Below are positions 3,798-5,623 of a stretch of 5,623 bases of DNA, piece after piece (positions within the stretch are counted from its first letter, which is position 1; each line of letters starts with the position of its first letter). This DNA is from Streptosporangiaceae bacterium (GTDB lineage: Bacteria; Actinomycetota; Actinomycetes; Streptosporangiales; Streptosporangiaceae), in contig JASIBJ010000523.1 in assembly GCA_030045215.1 (NCBI GenBank), positions 1 through 5,623 on the forward strand, read 5' to 3'. A program made the position numbers and the translations under genes. The notes under the pieces are model-generated. The model searched no databases. It worked only from the letters and a program-made list of their open reading frames with translations, and was not told the DNA's origin.

Positions 3798-5254
3798 GAC
3801 GCCCTCGCTGCAGTCGTGAGCCGGTCCGTGGTCAGCCGGACCGTGCCGGTCACGTGGTTACCGAGGCTGCACGCGCCGGTGACCGCGATGACGTGTTCAC
3901 CGTGCTGCCCGGGCACTCCGCCGGCGTTGGCTTCGATGAGCTGCCCCGAGAACGTCAGGGTGTCGCCTGCGTAACACGGCGCTCCCAGCCGGATGGAGAT
4001 GGATCGCACGATCGCCTCCGGGCCAGCCCAGTCGGTGACGAACCGCTGGACCAGGCCGGTCGTGGCGAGGATGTTGAGGAAGATGTCCTTGCTGCCCCGG
4101 CGCGCCGCGAAGTCGCGGTCGTGGTGGACCGGGTAGAAATCCCTGGTCGCGATCGCGGTCGAGACGATGAGCGTTGGCGTCACGTCAAGGACCAGCTCGG
4201 GCAGCGCTCCCGGCCGGGCGCGCGTGTCCTCGCGCCAGCCCGGCAGCACCAGCTCGTCGTCGATCCTGGTGAAGTCCACCCTGACCGGCAGCCCGACGCT
4301 GACCTGTTTGGGGCTGATGCCGTGCAGTTCGCCGAGCATCCGGGCACCCTCGGTCAGCTCAACCAGCGCGATCACGATCGGCAGTTGCTTGCCAGGCACG
4401 GGCGGGTGGTGGTGCACCACGTAGCTGTAGACGGTTCCGGTCCCGGCGGCGATCTGGTAGTCCTGCTTCTCGGTGGCCCCGCAATCCAGGCAGGCTGGCC
4501 CGGGCGGATGGCGCAGCGCGCCGCAGACGCCGCACCGCTGGATGCGCAGTTCGCCGATGCTGGTGCCGGCCCAGAAGAACTCGGTGTCGGGGGAGTGCGG
4601 CGGCCGCATCGCCGGGCTGACGCTCGTGGCTGCGACCGCGGCCGCCCCGCTGCCCAGGGCATCGGGCGCCGGCGGGCGGAACTTCAGCACGCGCCAGTCC
4701 ATCGTGGCCACCGGCTCGTCACCGGAGTACCAGGTGTTCCTGGTCGTCACGAACCAGCCCTCGCCGAGCGCGGTCTGCTTGGGGCCGGTCACGTCGACGA
4801 GCGCCGCGCGCAGCCCGAGCATCTCGCCGTGCCGCAGGTATCGCAGGTAGGTCTGGTCGCAGTTCGTGGCCACCACCGACGTGAACCCGGCCTCGTCGAG
4901 GACGGTCATCATCTCGCCCAGCGGGTCGAACGCCCCCGGTCCGCCATCGTCCGGTTCGGAGCTATCCACATTGGAATTGTCCGAATCGGAAATGTTCGAT
5001 CCCGTAGGGACGGGAGGCGGCTCGAGGCCCGGCATGGTCCAGACCTGGATCATCGCCGGGGGAGCGACGGGCTGACCATGCGGCGAGCGGGTCGCGAACT
5101 TGGGATCGCCGTACAGCGGGTTCCTGTCGCCGATGGCGTCGGTCCAGTTTCTGATGGCCGGCATGTTCACCGGGTCCCTGGCGTACCGCGGGCTGCTCTC
5201 GCCGGCCGCGGCGATCCGTCGCGCGGCCTCCCTGATCGTGTCCTCGGCGGTCAT
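3794..5254 (-). CDS. chsH2-chsH1: Fused ChsH2-ChsH1 steroid side-chain enoyl-CoA hydratase with DUF35 (Ltp2-binding) domain
   Basis: This 486-aa protein hydrates the C-22 steroid enoyl-CoA. Domain order: a MaoC N-type hot-dog fold (about 6-195, WTDAIGDRNPLYGD to WRVLKFRP) that has Tyr48 where active hydratases have His, so it is probably the non-catalytic half; an Ala-rich linker; a DUF35 unit (about 223-345) with a zinc ribbon Cys241/Cys244/Cys255/Cys258 and an OB fold (GTVYSYVVHHHPPVPGKQLP); and a C-terminal MaoC domain (about 351-486) closely resembling ChsH1 (Rv3541c). Its dyad Asp372/His377 in ATRDFYPVHHDRD matches Asp29/His34 of ChsH1. In M. tuberculosis chsH2 and chsH1 are separate genes. 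The ATG at 5254 overlaps the dehydrogenase stop (ATGA), which decides the start; the frame remains open further upstream but with non-homologous sequence. A Ser/Asp/Asn-rich, less GC-rich insert lies at residues 85-107. Confidence 0.93.
   Translation of the reverse strand: MTAEDTIREAARRIAAAGESSPRYARDPVNMPAIRNWTDAIGDRNPLYGDPKFATRSPHGQPVAPPAMIQVWTMPGLEPPPVPTGSNISDSDNSNVDSSEPDDGGPGAFDPLGEMMTVLDEAGFTSVVATNCDQTYLRYLRHGEMLGLRAALVDVTGPKQTALGEGWFVTTRNTWYSGDEPVATMDWRVLKFRPPAPDALGSGAAAVAATSVSPAMRPPHSPDTEFFWAGTSIGELRIQRCGVCGALRHPPGPACLDCGATEKQDYQIAAGTGTVYSYVVHHHPPVPGKQLPIVIALVELTEGARMLGELHGISPKQVSVGLPVRVDFTRIDDELVLPGWREDTRARPGALPELVLDVTPTLIVSTAIATRDFYPVHHDRDFAARRGSKDIFLNILATTGLVQRFVTDWAGPEAIVRSISIRLGAPCYAGDTLTFSGQLIEANAGGVPGQHGEHVIAVTGACSLGNHVTGTVRLTTDRLTTAARAS
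4934..5002 (-). other. Low-GC Ser/Asp/Asn-rich insert in the MaoC-N domain
   Basis: Residues 85-107 of the fused hydratase (SNISDSDNSNVDSSEP and flanks) form a hydrophilic, probably disordered loop between MIQVWTMPGL and the DPLGEMMTVLDEAGF helix. The codons are noticeably richer in A/T than the rest of the gene (for example AAC ATT TCC GAT). This loop is variable in the family as I know it, so this may be a local expansion. Confidence 0.6.
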
Positions 5255-5623
5255 CGAGGCACTCGCGGCAGCCGAAGGCCCGCCATCGCTATCAGCTCGC
5301 GCTGCACTTCGTTGACTCCTCCGCCGAATGTCATCACGGTGTTGCGCTTGGTCTGGACGTCGAGCCAGCGCGCCAGCTCGGCCGTACGCTCGTCGGCCAG
5401 GTTGCCGTGCCGCCGGACGACCTCCGCGAGTTCGGCGCCGAGTTGCTGAACCTGCTCCGAGCCGAAGACCTTGGTCGCCGAGGCGTCCGCCACGTCGACC
5501 GTCTCGGCGACCGCGACCTGCCAATTCAGCAGCTCGTTGACCCGCTCGGCGGCGCTCGCCCTGGCCAGCGCGCGCCGGACGTCGGGCCGCTCAAGCAGCG
5601 GCCGCCCGTCCGGGCCTGGCTCG
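5251..5623 (-). CDS. Acyl-CoA dehydrogenase, C-terminal fragment (ChsE2/FadE29-like by position)
   Basis: The frame is open from the window edge to the TGA at 5251-5253, giving 123 residues of the C-terminal helical domain of an FAD-dependent acyl-CoA dehydrogenase. Visible signatures are RPDVRRALARASAAERVNELLNWQVA, ADASATKVFGSEQVQQLGAELAEVV and the family ending TFGGGVNEVQRELIAMAGLRLPRVPR. The N-terminus lies beyond the window. Being upstream of chsH2 and sharing an ATGA overlap with it matches fadE29 (chsE2) in M. tuberculosis, whose product forms a heteromer with FadE28 (ChsE1) and desaturates the C-22 propanoyl-CoA side chain. Where medium-chain dehydrogenase has the base Glu in YEGT, this protein has Gly (FGGG), so any base must be elsewhere or in a partner subunit. 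The exact paralogue cannot be fixed from this fragment. Confidence 0.88.
   Translation of the reverse strand, partial: EPGPDGRPLLERPDVRRALARASAAERVNELLNWQVAVAETVDVADASATKVFGSEQVQQLGAELAEVVRRHGNLADERTAELARWLDVQTKRNTVMTFGGGVNEVQRELIAMAGLRLPRVPR

Noticed and set aside
3854..5449. 531-codon plus-strand open frame opposite the fused hydratase
   Set aside because: The minus strand carries end-to-end family homology and ATGA junctions. The plus-strand product is an Arg/Asp/Gly-rich shadow.
5255..5524. Extension of the hydratase to a start at 5524
   Set aside because: It would overlap the C-terminal domain of the acyl-CoA dehydrogenase in another frame. The extra residues are Arg/Gly-rich, and the ATG at 5254 gives the family N-terminus.

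Overview
The window is GC-rich DNA from an actinomycete (Actinomycetota). The evidence is the strong G/C bias at third codon positions, the actinobacterial type of signal peptidase I, and a steroid side-chain operon of the kind known from Mycobacterium, Rhodococcus and Thermomonospora. I cannot place the genus; Frankia-like or Pseudonocardia-like lineages would fit.

Layout. (1) Positions 3-488, + strand: the C-terminal part of a MEDS (DcmR-type sensory) domain protein, cut by the window edge. (2) Positions 504-1964, - strand: an unusually long signal peptidase I. It has a repeat-built, Asp/Thr/Gly-rich N-terminal extension, a normal catalytic core, a His-repeat spacer and a second C-terminal membrane segment. 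It converges on the MEDS gene with 15 bp between them. (3) Positions 1965-2627: a non-coding stretch of about 660 bp, locally less GC-rich. It holds a 97-bp inverted repeat, a pair of 10-bp direct repeats, a possible promoter toward lepB and a 23/27-bp tandem array that begins 3 bp beyond the ltp2 stop codon. (4) Positions 2628-5623, - strand: a tightly packed steroid side-chain operon in the order acyl-CoA dehydrogenase (C-terminus only), fused ChsH2-ChsH1 hydratase, Ltp2 retro-aldolase. Both gene junctions are 4-bp ATGA stop/start overlaps.

How the genes work together. The dehydrogenase would desaturate a steroid C-22 propanoyl-CoA side chain. The MaoC-type hydratase would add water to the enoyl-CoA. 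Ltp2, held on the DUF35 domain of the hydratase, would then cleave the hydroxyacyl-CoA to release propionyl-CoA and a C17-keto steroid. The unusual point is that ChsH2 and ChsH1, separate proteins in M. tuberculosis, are one polypeptide here. The signal peptidase and the MEDS protein have no evident link to steroid breakdown. I see no tRNA, rRNA, CRISPR array or transposase.
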